In this document: positions 1 to 11,995 of the stretch, piece by piece | Position numbering within the stretch: position 1 is the first letter of the stretch | How the letters are laid out: the number at the start of each line of letters is the position of its first letter | NCBI RefSeq assembly: GCF_010614805.1 | Contig: NZ_JAAFZC010000002.1 | Location: 681,441-745,440, forward strand | Source of the DNA: Pseudooceanicola aestuarii | GTDB taxonomy: Bacteria; Pseudomonadota; Alphaproteobacteria; Rhodobacterales; Rhodobacteraceae | Length of the DNA stretch: 64,000 nt | Direction of reading: 5' to 3' | Notes under the pieces: generated by a model | Database searches by the model: none | What the model saw: the letters and a program-made list of their open reading frames with translations, nothing else | Told to the model about the DNA's origin: nothing | Translations under genes and position numbers: made by a program

Positions 1-1719
1 GCCCTGCGGTGCCATGCCCGTGCCGTGATCCGGCGTGGTATGGGCGCTCGCATGGGCCGTTCCGGCCTCGGCATGGCCGGGATCCTCGGTCACCGCGTCG
101 GCGGCGGCATGGGCATCGCCCTCCGCCGCCTGATCGGCAGCCGCGACGACCCCCTCGCCATGGCCTTCGTCTGCCGCCGCATGATGGGCGGGCGCGCCGA
201 AGAAGCGGTTCACCTTGTCATGATCGCCGAAGAAGGAGCCATACCACAGCATCCCTGCAAAGATCGCGCCCAGCGACAGCACTGCCAGCGGCACCAGCAT
301 GACCGTCGGGCTTTCATGCGCGTGATCATGGGTGTGCTTGTCGCCGCGCGGCTCGCCGAAGAAGGTCAGGAACATCAACCGCCAGGAATAGAAGGAGGTG
401 AACAGCGCCGCGATCACCAGCATCCAGAAGGCATAGCCCCCCGCCGTGCCGGCCCAGGCGCTTTCGATCACCGCGTCCTTCGACAGGAACCCGGCGAACC
501 CGATATGGGTCAACGGAATGCCGACGCCAGTGATGGCCAGCGTACCGATCAGCATCGCCCAGAAGGTATAGGGCAGTTTCTTGCGCAGCCCGCCGTAGTT
601 CCGCATGTCCTGTTCGTGATGCATCCCGTGGATCACCGACCCGGCGCCCAGGAACAGCATCGCCTTGAAAAACGCGTGGGTGAACAGGTGGAACATCGCC
701 ACCGGGTAGACCCCGACGCCGGCCGCCACGAACATGTAGCCCAGCTGCGAACAGGTGGAATAGGCGATGACCCGCTTGATGTCGTTCTGCACCAGACCGA
801 CTGTCGCCGCGAAGAACGCGGTGGTGGCGCCGATCAGGGTGATGATCGTCTTGGTGTCGGGGGCATATTCGATCAGCGGCGACATGCGGCAGACCAGGAA
901 GACCCCTGCCGTCACCATGGTCGCCGCATGGATCAGCGCCGAAACCGGGGTCGGGCCTTCCATCGCGTCGGGCAGCCAGGTGTGCAGCAAGAGCTGCGCC
1001 GATTTCCCCATCGCGCCGATGAACAGCAGCAGGGCGATCACTTCCGCCGCGTCGAAGCTGAGGCCGAGGAAGGTCAGATCCTGCCCCGACAGCGAGGAGG
1101 CCGCCGCAAAGATGTCGTCGAACTGGATGGAATCCACCATGAAGTAGATGGCAAAGATCCCCAGGGCAAAGCCGAAATCACCGACCCGGTTGACCACGAA
1201 GGCCTTGATCGCCGCCGCGCCGGCAGAAGGTTTCTTGTAGTAGAACCCGATCAGCAGGTAGGAGGCGACGCCCACGCCCTCCCAGCCGAAGAACATCTGC
1301 ACCAGGTTGTCGGAGGTCACCAGCATCAGCATCGCGAAGGTGAAGAACGACAGGTAGGCAAAGAAGCGGGGGCGATATTCCTCGCCCTCCTTGAAGTTCT
1401 CGTCATGGGCCATGTAGCCGAAGCTGTAGAGATGAACGAGCGCCGAAACGGTCGTGACAACGATCAGCATCAGCGAGGTCAGCCGGTCCAGCCGGATCCC
1501 CCAGGAGGTGGACAGCGTGCCGCTTTCGATCCAGCGCAGCACCTCGACGTGTTGGGTGACTGCCGGATCATGGGTCAGGAACACGATCCAGGACAGCAGG
1601 GCCGCCAGGAACAGCAGGCCGGTGGTCAGCCACTGGGCCCCCTTCACCGTGATGGCCCGCCAGAAGAACCCGGCGATGAGCGCGCCCACCAGCGGGGCGA
1701 ACAGGATGATCGTCAGCAT
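1..1719 (-). CDS. nuoL: NADH-quinone oxidoreductase subunit L (NuoL), C-terminus outside window
   Basis: Membrane proton-pumping subunit of complex I, related to Mrp antiporters. The frame opens at an ATG 4 nt after the nuoK stop ([20 protein letters not shown]) and stays open to the left edge, giving 573 codons. Many hydrophobic helices are visible, with the conserved blocks [39 protein letters not shown] and [18 protein letters not shown] (the last two are antiporter-channel regions with the conserved Lys/His). Towards the visible C-terminus the sequence becomes rich in His, Ala, Asp and Glu ([11 protein letters not shown], then [12 protein letters not shown]), a loop poor in other residues. 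Last nuo gene in the window; nuoM and nuoN are expected beyond the left edge. Identity is secure; only the C-terminus is missing. Confidence 0.97.
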   Translation of the reverse strand, partial: MLTIILFAPLVGALIAGFFWRAITVKGAQWLTTGLLFLAALLSWIVFLTHDPAVTQHVEVLRWIESGTLSTSWGIRLDRLTSLMLIVVTTVSALVHLYSFGYMAHDENFKEGEEYRPRFFAYLSFFTFAMLMLVTSDNLVQMFFGWEGVGVASYLLIGFYYKKPSAGAAAIKAFVVNRVGDFGFALGIFAIYFMVDSIQFDDIFAAASSLSGQDLTFLGLSFDAAEVIALLLFIGAMGKSAQLLLHTWLPDAMEGPTPVSALIHAATMVTAGVFLVCRMSPLIEYAPDTKTIITLIGATTAFFAATVGLVQNDIKRVIAYSTCSQLGYMFVAAGVGVYPVAMFHLFTHAFFKAMLFLGAGSVIHGMHHEQDMRNYGGLRKKLPYTFWAMLIGTLAITGVGIPLTHIGFAGFLSKDAVIESAWAGTAGGYAFWMLVIAALFTSFYSWRLMFLTFFGEPRGDKHTHDHAHESPTVMLVPLAVLSLGAIFAGMLWYGSFFGDHDKVNRFFGAPAHHAAADEGHGEGVVAAADQAAEGDAHAAADAVTEDPGHAEAGTAHASAHTTPDHGTGMAPQG

Positions 1720-1723
1720 ACGC

Positions 1724-2029
1724 TCAGCCTTTCATCACGTTGACGTCTTCCACGGCGATGGTGCCGCGGTTCCGGAAGAAACAGACAAGGATGGCCAGCC
1801 CGATCGCGGCCTCGGCCGCGGCGACGGTCAGCACGAACAGGGTGAACACCTGCCCCGCCAGATCGCCGTGGTACCAGGAAAAGGCCACCAGGTTGATGTT
1901 CACCGCCAACAGCATCAATTCGATGCTCATCAGCAGGATGATGACGTTCTTGCGGTTCAGGAAAAGCCCGAAAATCCCGATGACGAACAAGGCCGCCGCC
2001 ACCGTCAGATAATGTTCTATCCCAATCAT
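1724..2029 (-). CDS. nuoK: NADH-quinone oxidoreductase subunit K (NuoK)
   Basis: Small membrane subunit of complex I (101 aa, the family's usual length) with three transmembrane helices, involved in proton translocation. The start is taken at the ATG giving [20 protein letters not shown], the standard NuoK N-terminus; a longer frame exists upstream but its extra 25 residues look non-coding. Conserved glutamates in helices 2 and 3 are seen in [13 protein letters not shown] and [13 protein letters not shown]. It sits between nuoJ (87-nt gap) and nuoL (4-nt gap), as in other bacterial nuo operons. Confidence 0.97.
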   Translation of the reverse strand: MIGIEHYLTVAAALFVIGIFGLFLNRKNVIILLMSIELMLLAVNINLVAFSWYHGDLAGQVFTLFVLTVAAAEAAIGLAILVCFFRNRGTIAVEDVNVMKG

Positions 2030-2116
2030 GTCCCTCGGTCCTTTGCGTCCCGTTGCCGGGTCCGGCCCGGCTTTCGTACTTGCAGCGGCCGTGCGGCCAC
2101 CCACCGTTCGAGCAGC

Positions 2117-2722
2117 TTACAGCCCCTGCCCCGGCTTCACGTCCTTCAGCTCCATCGACTTGGCCGGATCACGCCACATCTGCGCCAGAACGTTCTGGCG
2201 TTTGATGTCGGTGCGATGGCGCAGCGTCAGCACGATGGCCCCGATCATCGCCACCAGCAGGATCAGCCCCGCCAGCTGGAAGATCAGGAAATAGCGGTCA
2301 TAGATCATCGTCCCCAGCAGAACGGTGTTTTCCCCGTCCATGGCGATGGCCGTGCGCGCCGCCTGCGCGCCTTCCGCGCTTTCCCAGGCGCCGTAGGCCA
2401 GGCCGAATTGCATCAGCAGAACGACCCCGATCAGCAGCGCCAGCGGCATGTATTTGGCCATCTCCGCCTTCAGCTCGGCGAAATCGACGTCCAGCATCAT
2501 GACGACGAACAGGAACAGCACCGCGACGGCGCCGACATAGACGATGATCAGCAGCATGGCGACGAATTCCGCGCCCATCAGCACGAACAACCCGGCCGAG
2601 GACAGGAAGGTCAGGATAAGCCACAGCACCGAATGGACCGGATTGCGCGCGATGACGGTGAACAGACCGCCCGCGACAACCGACATGGCAAAGAGGTAGA
2701 AGGCAAAATCGGCGAATGTCAT
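2117..2722 (-). CDS. nuoJ: NADH-quinone oxidoreductase subunit J (NuoJ)
   Basis: Membrane subunit of complex I, 201 aa, five predicted transmembrane helices. The N-terminus [19 protein letters not shown] and the block [20 protein letters not shown] are typical of NuoJ; the latter holds the glycine-containing pi-bulge helix at the quinone/proton interface. The start overlaps the stop of the upstream CMD-family ORF by 4 nt (ATGA), so translation is probably coupled. Residues ~120-150 form a polar loop ([20 protein letters not shown]). Identity from motifs and position is secure. Confidence 0.96.
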   Translation of the reverse strand: MTFADFAFYLFAMSVVAGGLFTVIARNPVHSVLWLILTFLSSAGLFVLMGAEFVAMLLIIVYVGAVAVLFLFVVMMLDVDFAELKAEMAKYMPLALLIGVVLLMQFGLAYGAWESAEGAQAARTAIAMDGENTVLLGTMIYDRYFLIFQLAGLILLVAMIGAIVLTLRHRTDIKRQNVLAQMWRDPAKSMELKDVKPGQGL

Positions 2723-3126
2723 TCCTTGTCGTCCTCCATGTCGTCCGTGACCTGTTTGGCCAGGGAGGCAGCCCGCGTGGTCGCGGGAATGCCGGCGAAG
2801 ACAGACATCTGGGCGATGGCCTCCGCGATTTCCTGTTTCGTGGCACCCGCTTCCAGCAGGTGGCGCACCGTCATGCGCAGCTGGCTTTCGGCCTGTGCGC
2901 CATGCATGACCATCCCGGCAAGCGTCAGGAACAGCCGTGTCTTGCTGTCCAGCCCGTCCTTGTTCAACCCTTTGCCAAAGGCGAATTCCATCCATTCCTT
3001 GGGCATCGTCGGCCACAGCGTTTCAAAGGACCGGGGGTCGAAATTCTCCAGCGCCGGGTTCATGGATTTCGCCATGTCCTGCGCCTGCTGCATCATCATT
3101 TCGAACGGATTGCGGGCGTCAGACAT
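2719..3126 (-). CDS. Carboxymuconolactone decarboxylase-family protein inside the nuo operon
   Basis: 135 aa. The central part ([36 protein letters not shown]) has the alpha-helical pattern of the CMD/AhpD-like family. There is no cysteine at all, so it cannot be an AhpD-type CxxC peroxidase; it is closer to the gamma-CMD type. It lies between nuoI and nuoJ and overlaps nuoJ by ATGA, so it is made with complex I. The start has a normal complex I operon context after a 39-nt gap from nuoI. Substrate and role are unknown; an assembly or stress role is only a guess. Similar ORFs occur as unidentified reading frames in Paracoccus/Rhodobacter nuo clusters (from memory). Confidence 0.8.
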   Translation of the reverse strand: MSDARNPFEMMMQQAQDMAKSMNPALENFDPRSFETLWPTMPKEWMEFAFGKGLNKDGLDSKTRLFLTLAGMVMHGAQAESQLRMTVRHLLEAGATKQEIAEAIAQMSVFAGIPATTRAASLAKQVTDDMEDDKE

Positions 3127-3165
3127 GTCTGCCCCCCGTGCCGTGGGTATGAACCGCAGATCCGA

Positions 3166-3660
3166 TCATCGGTATGGCGCATCCAGTTCGAGGTTCCGCG
3201 CGATCTCCGCCTCCCAGCGTTCACCGTTCTCCAGCAACTTCTGCTTGTCGTAGAACAGCTCTTCGCGGGTTTCCGTGGCGAATTCGAAATTCGGACCTTC
3301 GACGATGGCATCCACCGGGCAGGCCTCCTGGCAGAAACCGCAGTAGATGCACTTCGTCATGTCGATGTCGTAGCGCGTCGTCCGTCGGGAGCCGTCTTCG
3401 CGCGGTTCGGCGTCGATGGTGATGGCCTGCGCCGGGCAGATCGCCTCGCAAAGCTTGCAGGCAATGCACCGTTCCTCCCCGTTGGGATAGCGGCGCAGCG
3501 CGTGCTCCCCACGGAAACGGGGGCTCAGCGGGCCTTTTTCATGCGGGTAGTTCAGCGTCGCCTTGGGCTTGAAGAAGTATTTGAACCCCATCTTCAGCCC
3601 GGTCAGCATGTCCATCAGCAGGAAATACTTGGCGGCGCGGGTGTAGTCGACATTTGCCAT
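3166..3660 (-). CDS. nuoI: NADH-quinone oxidoreductase subunit I (NuoI)
   Basis: Peripheral-arm subunit with two [4Fe-4S] clusters (N6a, N6b) that pass electrons from NuoG to NuoB. 164 aa, normal length. Start at [18 protein letters not shown]; the upstream in-frame extension lacks similarity to the family. The two ferredoxin motifs are [16 protein letters not shown] and [16 protein letters not shown], each with the CxxCxxCxxxCP spacing. The nuoH stop lies 2 nt upstream. Identity certain. Confidence 0.98.
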   Translation of the reverse strand: MANVDYTRAAKYFLLMDMLTGLKMGFKYFFKPKATLNYPHEKGPLSPRFRGEHALRRYPNGEERCIACKLCEAICPAQAITIDAEPREDGSRRTTRYDIDMTKCIYCGFCQEACPVDAIVEGPNFEFATETREELFYDKQKLLENGERWEAEIARNLELDAPYR

Positions 3661-3662
3661 TG

Positions 3663-4703
3663 TCAGCCCCCAATCATCCAGCGGGCATAGGCGCCGCCGA
3701 AGGCTTCGAATTTTGCGAGGAATGCCACGATGACCACCCAGGCCAGCGACAGCGGCAGGAAGACTTTCCAACCGATGCGCATCAACTGGTCATAGCGGTA
3801 GCGTGGCACGACGGCCTTCACCATCGCGAAGAGGAAGAAGACCAGGATGACCTTGCCGAAGAACCACAGGAACCCGTCGGGCAGCCCCGGGATCGGCGAC
3901 AGCCAACCGCCGAAGAACAGCAGGGAGATCAGCGCGCACATCAACACGATCGCCACGTATTCGCCGATCATGAACAGCAGGAACGGGGTGGAACTGTATT
4001 CGACCTGGTAGCCCGCGACCAGTTCCGACTCGGCCTCCGGCAGGTCGAACGGCGGGCGGTTCGTCTCCGCCAGGGCAGAGATGAAGAACAGGAAGACCAT
4101 CGGGAAATGCGGCAGCCAGTACCAGGAGAACAGACCGTAATCGCCGTCCTGCGCCATCACGATATCGCCAAAGTTCATCGATCCCGTGGAGATGATGACC
4201 CCGATGATGATCAAGCCCAGCGAGACTTCATAGGAGATCATCTGCGCCGCAGAGCGGAGCGAGCCCAGGAACGGGTACTTGGAGTTCGACGCCCAGCCGC
4301 CCATGATCACGCCGTAAACCTCAAGCGAGGAGACAGCGAAAACATAGAGGATGGCAACGTTGATATCCGCCAGCACCCAGCCATCGTTGAACGGGATCAC
4401 CGCCCAGGCGACCATCGCCAGCACGAAGCTGAGAAGCGGCGCAAGGAAGAACACGACCCGGTCGGCGCCGGCTGGCAGCACGACCTCCTTGGTGATGTAT
4501 TTCAGAAAGTCCGCGAAACTTTGCAACAGGCCAAAGACGCCCACCACATTGGGTCCGCGCCGCAATTGCACTGCCGCCCAGACCTTGCGATCCGCGTATA
4601 GAAGAAAGGCCAGGGCGACCAGCAGAGGCACGACGATCAGAAGGATCTGCCCCACCGTCAGAAGCAAGATGCCCAGCGGGTTGGAGGTAAAGAATTCAGG
4701 CAT
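3663..4703 (-). CDS. nuoH: NADH-quinone oxidoreductase subunit H (NuoH)
   Basis: Membrane subunit linking the quinone site to the proton channels; 346 aa, about eight transmembrane helices. Diagnostic stretches are [20 protein letters not shown] near the N-terminus, [20 protein letters not shown] (conserved acidic cytoplasmic loop) and [15 protein letters not shown] near the C-terminus. It is preceded by a lipoprotein ORF and followed 2 nt later by nuoI. No abnormal feature seen. Confidence 0.98.
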   Translation of the reverse strand: MPEFFTSNPLGILLLTVGQILLIVVPLLVALAFLLYADRKVWAAVQLRRGPNVVGVFGLLQSFADFLKYITKEVVLPAGADRVVFFLAPLLSFVLAMVAWAVIPFNDGWVLADINVAILYVFAVSSLEVYGVIMGGWASNSKYPFLGSLRSAAQMISYEVSLGLIIIGVIISTGSMNFGDIVMAQDGDYGLFSWYWLPHFPMVFLFFISALAETNRPPFDLPEAESELVAGYQVEYSSTPFLLFMIGEYVAIVLMCALISLLFFGGWLSPIPGLPDGFLWFFGKVILVFFLFAMVKAVVPRYRYDQLMRIGWKVFLPLSLAWVVIVAFLAKFEAFGGAYARWMIGG

Positions 4704-4709
4704 GTTCCC

Positions 4710-5131
4710 TCACACCGTCGGTATTCCGTTTTCCGCACAGGCGGCGGCGACTACTTCGGCGTCAATCGTCTTCGGCCCATCGGGCAGAGCCGCCGAGATG
4801 GTATAAACAGCATCCGCCTGCCAGAGGCCACCCTGTTCGACCACATTTGTACGAAGATGACGCGCAAATCCGTATCCCCGGATCAGCGTATACTGCGCCG
4901 CAGCGCATTCCGCGTAATCCGACACGTCCAGGTTGCCCCGAGCGCCAATCATACGGACGTGAAAGTTCACCAGATCGCCCGCCAGCAGGCGGGTTTCGAT
5001 TCCCTGGTAAACCGGTTCGAACGGGGCGGCCTGTCCCGTCGCCGACGTGTCGCGCGCGACACGTTCCGGCAGCGGGGCACAGCCGCCCGTCAGCACCGCA
5101 AGCGCAGTGAAGATATGAACGCCGTGGCGGA

Positions 5132-5135
<4 letters not shown>
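4710..5135 (-). CDS. Putative lipoprotein between nuoG and nuoH
   Basis: 141 aa, function unknown. The N-terminus [20 protein letters not shown] has a short basic region, a hydrophobic core and a lipobox (LTGG|C), so the protein should be lipid-anchored on the periplasmic side. The rest is mixed alpha/beta with three further cysteines ([18 protein letters not shown]), two of which could form a disulfide. The start codon overlaps the nuoG stop by 4 nt (ATGA), so it is a genuine, translationally coupled operon member. A role in complex I biogenesis is only suggested by position. Confidence 0.8.
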
Positions 5136-7150
<2,015 letters not shown>

Positions 7151-7156
7151 GGCTTC

Positions 7157-7585
7157 TCACTTTGCTTTCAACAGGGACCCGATCCGGCTGGAGCGGTCGA
7201 TCTCCGCCCGTCCCAGCGTACAGAGGTCCGCGGTATTCTCGGGGTCGAACCCCTGGGATTTCACATAGGCTTCGCCCTTGGCGCGGATGCGGGCCTTTTC
7301 GGCGTCGCTGTCCACATAGGCGTTGATCTCGTCGGAGGTGTAGCCCAGATCCTCGGCCGTCCCCTTGAGAGAGGCGAGAAAGGCAAACCCCTTCAGGGTG
7401 CGCGGACGGATCGCCTCGCATTTGTCGCTGATCTCGATCGCCAGGGCGACCCACAGCATGTTGTCGTCGATCTCCGCCACGTCCCGCAGCGGGGTCTTGG
7501 CCCCGGCGGCCAGCGGGGCCAGCGCCAGTGTCAGGCAAAGGGCGGGGGCAAGGAACTTGGCGGAGGCAAAAGCGGTCAGGCGCAT
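7157..7585 (-). CDS. Small secreted protein in nuo operon (DUF5333-like)
   Basis: 142 aa. A Sec signal peptide is visible (MRLTAFASAKFLAPALCLTL, cleavage probably near LAAGA|K), with no lipobox, so a soluble periplasmic protein is expected. The mature part has two cysteines (ISDKCEAI, ADLCTLG) that could pair. I recall a Rhodobacterales-restricted family annotated DUF5333 with this appearance and position, but cannot confirm it without a search. It stops 6 nt before the nuoG start, so it is operon-encoded. Function unknown. Confidence 0.78.
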   Translation of the reverse strand: MRLTAFASAKFLAPALCLTLALAPLAAGAKTPLRDVAEIDDNMLWVALAIEISDKCEAIRPRTLKGFAFLASLKGTAEDLGYTSDEINAYVDSDAEKARIRAKGEAYVKSQGFDPENTADLCTLGRAEIDRSSRIGSLLKAK

Positions 7586-7720
7586 GTCTGGTATCCTTTC
7601 GTCGCGTGGCTACGACCCGTCAGCGGACGGGCAGCAGCCCCGCAGGACAGGCGAAACCGGACTGACATGCAATAACATGCGCCCTGCCCCGCCAATATGA
7701 GTGCCCCCTTGCTCATCCCG

Positions 7721-8101
7721 TCAGGCCCAACCGTCGCAGCTGCCGCTCAGGATCATGTCGTCACCGTCCAGAACCAGCGCGCCGTCGGCGTCATCGGGGC
7801 CGTTGACCCAGGTGATGCGGCTCTGGCCGAACTGGTTGATGCAATACTTCACCGCCGCGTGGCGCCCGGCCTCCCGTGCGCCAGCCAGATTCTTCGTCGC
7901 GCCGTTGACTGAAACGGCAAAGACCTCCGGCGTTGTCTTTTCCGCCTGGACGCGGGTGCGGAAGTAATCACCCTCGAAGGTCTGGCGGCTGCTGGACAGC
8001 ATGCCGCCCGCCCGTTTGCCGCCACCGCAGGCGGGCAATGCCAACAGGCCGGCACAGGCGCCCAACAGGGCAAGACGAGTCAGGTTCGGTGCGCGCATCA
8101 T
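7721..8101 (-). CDS. Putative lipoprotein between nuoF and nuoG
   Basis: 126 aa. Start chosen at the first of two adjacent ATGs (MMRAPNL), 11 nt after the nuoF stop and preceded by a GGGGGGCC-type purine stretch; a longer upstream frame runs back through nuoF and is a shadow. The signal peptide ends with a lipobox (ALPA|CGGGKRAGG), giving a lipid-anchored periplasmic protein. The mature part contains VNGATKNLAGAREAGRHAAV and a CINQFGQSRITWV segment, reminiscent of small Rhodobacterales lipoproteins of unknown function. A 135-nt gap separates it from the next ORF. Confidence 0.75.
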   Translation of the reverse strand: MMRAPNLTRLALLGACAGLLALPACGGGKRAGGMLSSSRQTFEGDYFRTRVQAEKTTPEVFAVSVNGATKNLAGAREAGRHAAVKYCINQFGQSRITWVNGPDDADGALVLDGDDMILSGSCDGWA

Positions 8102-8112
8102 TCCGGCCCCCC

Positions 8113-9414
8113 TCATTCCGCCGCCATCACGGTGGCGCCACGACCGGTCCGTTTGTGCTTGATCCGGTCCTCGATCTCGTCCCGGAAGTTGCGGATCAGG
8201 CCCTGGATCGGCCAGGCGGCCGCGTCGCCCAGGGCGCAGATGGTGTGGCCTTCGACCTGCTTGGTCACGTCCAGCAGCATGTCGATCTCCTCGACGCTGG
8301 CATCGCCGGTGACCAGCCGGTCCATGACCCGCATCATCCAGCCCGTACCTTCGCGGCAGGGGGTGCATTGTCCGCAGCTTTCATGCTTGTAGAACTTGGA
8401 CAGGCGCCAGATCGCCTTGATGATATCGGTGGACTTGTCCATCACGATCACCGCCGCCGTGCCCAGGCCCGATTGCAGATCGTTGCGCAGATAGTCGAAA
8501 TCCATGATCGCATCGCGCATGTTTTCGCCGCGCACGCAGGGAACGGAGGACCCCCCGGGGATCACCGCCAGCAGATTGTCCCAGCCGCCGCGAATGCCGC
8601 CGCAATGGGTGTCGATCAGTTCCTCGAAGGAGATCGACATCGATTCTTCCACCACACAGGGGTTGTTCACATGGCCGGAAATGGCGAACAGCTTGGTCCC
8701 CGCATTGTTCGGCCGCCCGAAGGAAGAGAACCATTCCGCCCCGCGCCGCAGGATCGTCGGCACAACCGCGATGGATTCCACGTTGTTCACCGTGGTCGGG
8801 CAGCCGTAAAGCCCCGCACCGGCCGGGAAGGGCGGTTTCATCCGGGGCATCCCCTTCTTGCCTTCCAGGCTTTCCAGCAGGGCGGTTTCCTCGCCGCAGA
8901 TATAGGCGCCTGCCCCGTGATGCAGGTAGAGGTCGAAATCCCAGCCCGAACCGGCGGCGTTGCGCCCCAGCAGGCCGGCGTCATAGGCCTCGTCCACGGC
9001 GGCTTGCAGGGCCTCCCGCTCGCGGATGTATTCGCCGCGAAGATAGATGTAGCAGGCGTTGGCATTCATCGCGAAGGAGGCGATCAGGCACCCCTCGATC
9101 AGCGTATGCGGATCGTGGCGCATGATTTCCCGGTCCTTGCAGGTGCCGGGCTCGGATTCGTCGGCATTCACCACCAGATAGGCAGGACGGCCATCGCTTT
9201 CCTTGGGCATGAAGGACCATTTCAGCCCGGTGGGAAAGCCAGCGCCGCCGCGGCCGCGCAGGCCGGAGGCCTTCATCGTCTCGATCACCCAGTCGCGCCC
9301 CTTGCCGATCAGGTCGGCCGTGCCGTCCCAGTGGCCACGCGCCTGCGCGCCCTTCAGCGTGCGGTCATGCATGCCGTAGAGGTTGGTAAAGATCCGGTCC
9401 TGGTCCTTCAGCAT
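8113..9414 (-). CDS. nuoF: NADH-quinone oxidoreductase subunit F (NuoF)
   Basis: NADH- and FMN-binding subunit, 433 aa from the ATG giving [17 protein letters not shown]; the longer frame (34 extra residues) overlaps the preceding ORF and is not conserved in character. The NADH-binding glycine-rich motif is [17 protein letters not shown], the FMN region is [16 protein letters not shown], and the N3 [4Fe-4S] ligands are in [16 protein letters not shown] plus [13 protein letters not shown]. The end is rich in basic residues. It lies 4 nt after the DUF5337-like ORF. Confidence 0.98.
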   Translation of the reverse strand: MLKDQDRIFTNLYGMHDRTLKGAQARGHWDGTADLIGKGRDWVIETMKASGLRGRGGAGFPTGLKWSFMPKESDGRPAYLVVNADESEPGTCKDREIMRHDPHTLIEGCLIASFAMNANACYIYLRGEYIREREALQAAVDEAYDAGLLGRNAAGSGWDFDLYLHHGAGAYICGEETALLESLEGKKGMPRMKPPFPAGAGLYGCPTTVNNVESIAVVPTILRRGAEWFSSFGRPNNAGTKLFAISGHVNNPCVVEESMSISFEELIDTHCGGIRGGWDNLLAVIPGGSSVPCVRGENMRDAIMDFDYLRNDLQSGLGTAAVIVMDKSTDIIKAIWRLSKFYKHESCGQCTPCREGTGWMMRVMDRLVTGDASVEEIDMLLDVTKQVEGHTICALGDAAAWPIQGLIRNFRDEIEDRIKHKRTGRGATVMAAE

Positions 9415-9418
9415 CGAG

Positions 9419-9646
9419 CTACCCTTTGTCATCCCGGCGCGCGCGCCAGATTTGTGCCGACACCACAAGCGCCCAAACCAGGGCGGCGATGGCGGCGAAG
9501 TCGAACAGAAAGGCATACCGCAAGGGCAAGCCGATCTGTCCTCCCAACCATTGCGCGGCCATCCAGACCAGGATCGTCCCGGCGATCACCAGGGACACCA
9601 TCCGCCCCTTGCGGGCCAGGGCCTTGTCCTTTTCGGTCGCGCTCAT
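9419..9646 (-). CDS. Small two-helix membrane protein in nuo operon (DUF5337-like)
   Basis: 75 aa. A basic, charged N-terminus ([15 protein letters not shown]) is followed by two hydrophobic helices ([20 protein letters not shown] and [20 protein letters not shown]) and a basic tail (WRARRDDKG). GGAG lies 5 nt before the ATG. It resembles, from memory, the Rhodobacterales family DUF5337. It sits 11 nt after the H3TH ORF and 4 nt before nuoF. Possibly a complex I accessory or assembly factor, by position only. Confidence 0.78.
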   Translation of the reverse strand: MSATEKDKALARKGRMVSLVIAGTILVWMAAQWLGGQIGLPLRYAFLFDFAAIAALVWALVVSAQIWRARRDDKG

Positions 9647-9657
9647 TCACACTCCGT

Positions 9658-10635
9658 TCAGTACACGTCGCCCTTGCCGACGCGCTGCGAAAATTCCGTT
9701 TCCCCGCCCTGGGCGAGGGTCCGGGCCTGACCGACCCAGCCATCCCGGCTGACCCGTCCGCGAAAACCCTTGAGGTTCTGATCGACCCAGGCGATTTCCT
9801 GCGGTCCCCAGGCGGCGATCTGGTCGAAATGGTAGATCCCCATCTCGTTCAGCATGATCTCCAGCTTGGGGCCGACGCCTTTGATTTCCTTCAGGTTGTC
9901 GGCACCGCCCGCACGGGCTGCCGCCATTCCCTGCGGGGCCGAGCCCGGCCCCTCCGCCGCCTCGGGCTGGGTGGGGGCCGCAGGATCGGCTTGCGGCGTC
10001 TCAACCGGTGCCGGAGCGGGATCGTCCATCACCGGAGCGGAATCCGCCGCCAGCGGGACAGGGCCTTCGTCTTCTGCGCCCACCACTTCTTCGGCTTCGG
10101 CTTCGGCTTCGGCTTCGGCTTCGGCTTCGGACGCGATCATCCCGGGGGAACCCGGCGCGTCCAACGTCTCGGGACGTTCGGTCACCGGAACCGGCGGCTG
10201 ATCCGCGGCGATGTCCTCGGCAGTATCTTCGACAGAAGATTCAGCCTCCGGTTGAACCTCCGGGCGGATGTCCTCCGTCATGGTTCGATCCTGGCGAAGC
10301 TCCTCAGGGGTCTCGCCGGGCAGCTCCTCGGCTGCGACCGTGTTCGCGGTCCTGCTTTCGGCGGCGCCCGTCGCCAGCGGCGCCGCCATCGGGGCGGCCA
10401 CGGCATCCCGCGACTGATCGGCAGAGGCCTCGACCGGGCCGGTGCCCGCAGCGGAACCGGTACAGACAAGCCGCGCCAAAAGCCAGGCGACGACCCCGCC
10501 CAGGATCAGCGCGACGACAAGAGCCAGCAAGACGACCACACCCGGCCGCATCAGAAGATAGGCGAGCAAGGCCACCACAGCCCCCACCAGCCAGCACATC
10601 AGCCGGCATCTGTCCGTTCCGTTTGTCGTCGTCAT
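9658..10635 (-). CDS. Membrane-anchored protein with C-terminal H3TH-like domain
   Basis: 325 aa. Two N-terminal transmembrane helices (residues ~12-56, CWLVGAVVALLAYLLM and VVVLLALVVALILGGVVAWL), then a long acidic, proline- and alanine-rich linker with an in-frame EA repeat, then a compact C-terminal domain (~245-325) starting [19 protein letters not shown] and ending RVGKGDVY. The KGVGPK motif is a helix-hairpin-helix signature, as in proteins annotated 'flap endonuclease-1-like, H3TH domain'. The nuoE product next door has the same C-terminal domain (about 56 of 78 residues identical by eye). Nuclease activity is doubtful: only the small HhH part is present. SD AGGAGAT precedes the start. 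Confidence 0.8.
   Translation of the reverse strand: MTTTNGTDRCRLMCWLVGAVVALLAYLLMRPGVVVLLALVVALILGGVVAWLLARLVCTGSAAGTGPVEASADQSRDAVAAPMAAPLATGAAESRTANTVAAEELPGETPEELRQDRTMTEDIRPEVQPEAESSVEDTAEDIAADQPPVPVTERPETLDAPGSPGMIASEAEAEAEAEAEAEEVVGAEDEGPVPLAADSAPVMDDPAPAPVETPQADPAAPTQPEAAEGPGSAPQGMAAARAGGADNLKEIKGVGPKLEIMLNEMGIYHFDQIAAWGPQEIAWVDQNLKGFRGRVSRDGWVGQARTLAQGGETEFSQRVGKGDVY
10090..10130 (-). repeat. Hexanucleotide simple repeat inside the H3TH ORF
   Basis: On the plus strand TTCGGC is repeated six times plus TTCGG. On the coding (minus) strand this encodes an alternating Glu-Ala run in the linker of the H3TH protein. The unit is six bases, so gain or loss of copies changes linker length without shifting the frame. 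Confidence 0.95.
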
Positions 10636-10672
10636 CTCTGATCTCCTGTCGGTTCAGCCCGTCATCACACCT

Positions 10673-11995
10673 TCAATAGACATCACCTTTTTTCACCCGC
10701 GAAGAAAATTCGGTCGCTCCGCCCGACGCCAGAACCCGCGCCTGATCGACCCAATTGTCCCGGCTGACCCGCCCCTTGAACCCGGCAAGGTTCTGATTGA
10801 CCCAAGCCACTTCGGCCGCGCCCCAACGGGAAATCTGGTCGAAATGGTAGAAGCCAAGGTCATGCAGCAGCGTTTCAAGCTTGGGACCGACGCCCTTGAT
10901 CATCTTCAGATCGTCGGGGCCACCCTCGCGGGCGGCGGACAGACCTTCAGGGCGCGTGCCCTCCCCCGCCGCTTCGACATCGGCGTCCGAGACGGACTTT
11001 TCCTCGGGCGGCAGGTTGGCCGCGCGCTCGGCGGCGCTGGCGGCGCTGGCGGCATCGTCGCGCAGATCGCCGGTGCCGTCTCCATCCGTGGTCGCATCCG
11101 CGTTCCGCTGGGCCACCGGGCCGGTCTCCGCATTCGCGTCATTGCCGGTGGCATCGGCCTGCGGATGGCCGGTTTCGGTCGCCCGGGCCTCCTGTTCCGT
11201 CGTGCCGGTGGCGTCGGCGGGTTTGCCTGCGGCGGGCCGCGGCTCTTGCTGCTTCATGGTTTCGCTGTCGGGCGTGGCGACGGCGGGCTCTTCCTTCCAC
11301 GGGGTGCGCAGGGGCACTTCGGTGCCATCGATGCGCTTCACGGTGTCACCCAGATCCACAGCGCGCTGCACGGAGGCGTTGTATTGCGTGCGGCCGCTTT
11401 CATATTCCGTCAGCGAGGTCAGGCCGGACAACGGTTCCGCCGCATAGCGCCCGTTCTGCGGACCGGGCACCGGAACCTGGCCGGCGGCCAGCTCCTCCAG
11501 CATCTCGGTGAACCGCGCGCCAGTCAGATCCTCGTAGTAATCCTTGCCGATCTGGGCCATCGGCGCATTCGCGCAAGCGCCCAAGCATTCGACCTCTTCC
11601 CAGGTGAACTTGCCATCGGCGGACAGGGTATGCGGCTTGTCGGCGATCTTCTCGCGGCAGATGCCGATCAGATCCTCGGCGCCGCAGATCATGCAGGAGG
11701 TCGTGCCGCAGACCTGGATATGCGCCACCGACCCGGTGGGGGTCAGCTGGAACATGAAGTAGAAGGTCGCGACTTCGAGCGCCCGAATATAGGCCATGCC
11801 CAGCATGTCGGCGATATGTTCGATGGCGGGGCGCGACAGCCACCCCTCCTGTTCCTGGGCGCGCCACAGCAGCGGGATGATCGCGCTGGCCTGTCGGCCT
11901 TCGGGGAACTTGGTCATCTGCGCCTCCGCCCAGGCCTGGTTGGCGGGCGAGAAGGCGAAACCGTCGGGTTGTTCAGGGTGAAGACGACGCAGCAT
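10673..11995 (-). CDS. nuoE: NADH-quinone oxidoreductase subunit E (NuoE) with extra C-terminal domain
   Basis: 440 aa, against roughly 160-240 for ordinary NuoE. The N-terminal ~190 residues are the normal thioredoxin-like [2Fe-2S] subunit: [20 protein letters not shown], cluster ligands in [14 protein letters not shown] and [16 protein letters not shown] polar linker rich in Ala, Thr, Asp and Glu (~210-355) leads to a C-terminal helix-hairpin-helix domain ([17 protein letters not shown] to VKKGDVY) closely related to the end of the next ORF. The start touches the stop of the preceding lipoprotein (TGATG). The extension probably arose by duplication from the neighbour; its role in complex I is unknown. 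Confidence 0.95.
   Translation of the reverse strand: MLRRLHPEQPDGFAFSPANQAWAEAQMTKFPEGRQASAIIPLLWRAQEQEGWLSRPAIEHIADMLGMAYIRALEVATFYFMFQLTPTGSVAHIQVCGTTSCMICGAEDLIGICREKIADKPHTLSADGKFTWEEVECLGACANAPMAQIGKDYYEDLTGARFTEMLEELAAGQVPVPGPQNGRYAAEPLSGLTSLTEYESGRTQYNASVQRAVDLGDTVKRIDGTEVPLRTPWKEEPAVATPDSETMKQQEPRPAAGKPADATGTTEQEARATETGHPQADATGNDANAETGPVAQRNADATTDGDGTGDLRDDAASAASAAERAANLPPEEKSVSDADVEAAGEGTRPEGLSAAREGGPDDLKMIKGVGPKLETLLHDLGFYHFDQISRWGAAEVAWVNQNLAGFKGRVSRDNWVDQARVLASGGATEFSSRVKKGDVY

Noticed and set aside
25..1743. 572-codon plus-strand ORF opposite nuoL
   Set aside because: Shadow of nuoL; the minus frame has clear complex I motifs.
7933..10641. 902-codon plus-strand ORF
   Set aside because: Runs antisense across nuoF, the DUF5337-like ORF and the H3TH gene; its composition is that of a GC-rich shadow frame.
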